Assembly (NCBI GenBank): GCA_934462705.1
Contig: CAKSIH010000024.1
Location: forward strand, 1-12,369
Reading direction: 5' to 3'
DNA: 12,369 nucleotides
Source: an uncultured Eubacteriales bacterium
GTDB taxonomy: Bacteria; Bacillota; Clostridia; Oscillospirales; Acutalibacteraceae
The notes under the pieces were generated by a model that had not been told where the DNA came from, did not search any database, and worked only from the letters and a program-made list of their open reading frames with translations. Position 1 is the stretch's first letter. Each line of letters begins with the position of its first letter. Shown here one piece after another: positions 11,824-12,369 of this stretch. The translations under genes and the position numbers were made by a program.

Positions 11824-12369
11824 CTATACTTCTTCACATCTTACTAATAATCCGATTCTATCCTTTGTATTGGATTGACTATTTGCGGAATTAGCTTCTT
11901 CATCTTTGGAATTAGCTTCTTTATTTGTTTTCCTCTTGTTAATTGGTTGAATTTCAGGTTTATTGTCAGAATTATCGCAATACTTTGTTAAATTTACATT
12001 TTTAATTATTTCTTTAACTTGATATTTAGCTCCTGGAGGTAATAAAATTTCTTCTTCATTATTTTTTTCTGCATCTTGAACTGATAAATATCCCTTATGT
12101 TTGTCCTGAGTTATGTCTACTGCATTTTTACCCTTAAGCTTAATTTCTAACAATGCATTAGTTAAAAACTTAGGATGCTGTTCAACAGTTTTTCCTCCTT
12201 CTCCACCAATAAATCCTTTTGCTACATGTTTCGATTTACTGTTACTTTGCACCATCTTTAAAGTTGTTGTTTGGTTAAGTTTAAATTTAGAGAATGCTTT
12301 AAAATCCCAAGTGCCAGAATAGACTGTCGCAAAACTTTTTCTTGAAACAGATTTTAATGCAGATAACAC
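11824..12369 (-). CDS. ADP-ribosyltransferase-like protein, C-terminal 182 codons (partial, runs off right edge)
   Basis: The frame is open to the window edge; the first visible codon, GTG, is more likely internal than a start. Numbering from it, the layout follows the R-S-E class of ADP-ribosyltransferases: VYSGTW (16-21) in the place of the usual YRG strand, QSNSKS (41-46) in the place of the STS motif followed by VAKGF, and NNEEEILLPPGAKYQV (103-118) as the ExE motif, with E105 and E107 as candidate catalytic pair. EEEILxPPGxxF is highly typical of secreted ART toxins and eukaryotic ARTs. The expected Arg of the first motif is Ser here, so activity is uncertain. The tail (from about 128) is a Lys/Glu/Asn/Ser-rich low-complexity linker. 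It would transfer ADP-ribose from NAD+ to a protein. Secretion and target cannot be judged without the N-terminus. Confidence 0.6.
   Translation of the reverse strand: MLSALKSVSRKSFATVYSGTWDFKAFSKFKLNQTTTLKMVQSNSKSKHVAKGFIGGEGGKTVEQHPKFLTNALLEIKLKGKNAVDITQDKHKGYLSVQDAEKNNEEEILLPPGAKYQVKEIIKNVNLTKYCDNSDNKPEIQPINKRKTNKEANSKDEEANSANSQSNTKDRIGLLVRCEEV

Overview
The window looks like the chromosome of a gut-type low-GC Gram-positive bacterium of the class Clostridia. The evidence is strong AGGAGG-like ribosome sites, a cell-wall protein ending in a SPKTG sorting signal, a mobilizable element of the Tn4451/TnpX type, and secreted BspA-type leucine-rich repeat proteins. Species and genus cannot be read from the sequence. 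Base composition falls into two blocks. Roughly 1-7342 is of medium to high GC, and 7343-12369 is very AT-rich, with a sharp change just after the serine recombinase gene.

Left block: positions 1-453 (minus) hold the N-terminal part of a helix-turn-helix protein that runs off the left edge. A 700-residue secreted, sortase-anchored repeat protein follows (733-2835, plus) and is closed by a strong terminator. Positions 2836-3606 hold no conventional gene but are dense in structure. In order there is an inverted repeat touching a sigma-A-type promoter, a transcription unit of about 220 nt that could be a structured RNA and/or encode a 33-residue peptide, a very strong terminator, two TTGAGGGG repeats, and a cluster of short inverted repeats that is probably oriT.

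Mobilization block: mobC (3607), a MOBP-type relaxase (3891) and a small TnpW-like gene (5246) form an overlapping operon. A large serine recombinase (5592-7259) follows under its own extended -10 promoter. Together they form the transfer and integration/excision set of an integrative mobilizable element. It carries no visible type IV secretion genes, so it would depend on a helper. Its exact ends are not resolved, but the GC-rich hairpin at 7315-7346, cut off abruptly by AT-rich DNA, is the best candidate for the right edge.

AT-rich block: every gene whose start is visible encodes an exported protein. Two paralogous secreted proteins of unknown function (7507-8550 and 9259-9708, minus) share promoter, signal peptide and 3' flank. 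The second has lost most of the body, expanded a 34-residue unit, and ends at an apparent nonsense codon followed by a decayed remnant. A 118-residue secreted protein (10095, plus), a BspA-type LRR protein (10703-11464, minus) and the C-terminal part of an ADP-ribosyltransferase-like protein (11824-12369, minus, running off the right edge) complete the set. This resembles a horizontally acquired island of secreted, possibly host-directed, proteins beside a mobilizable element. A functional link between the two blocks is inference.
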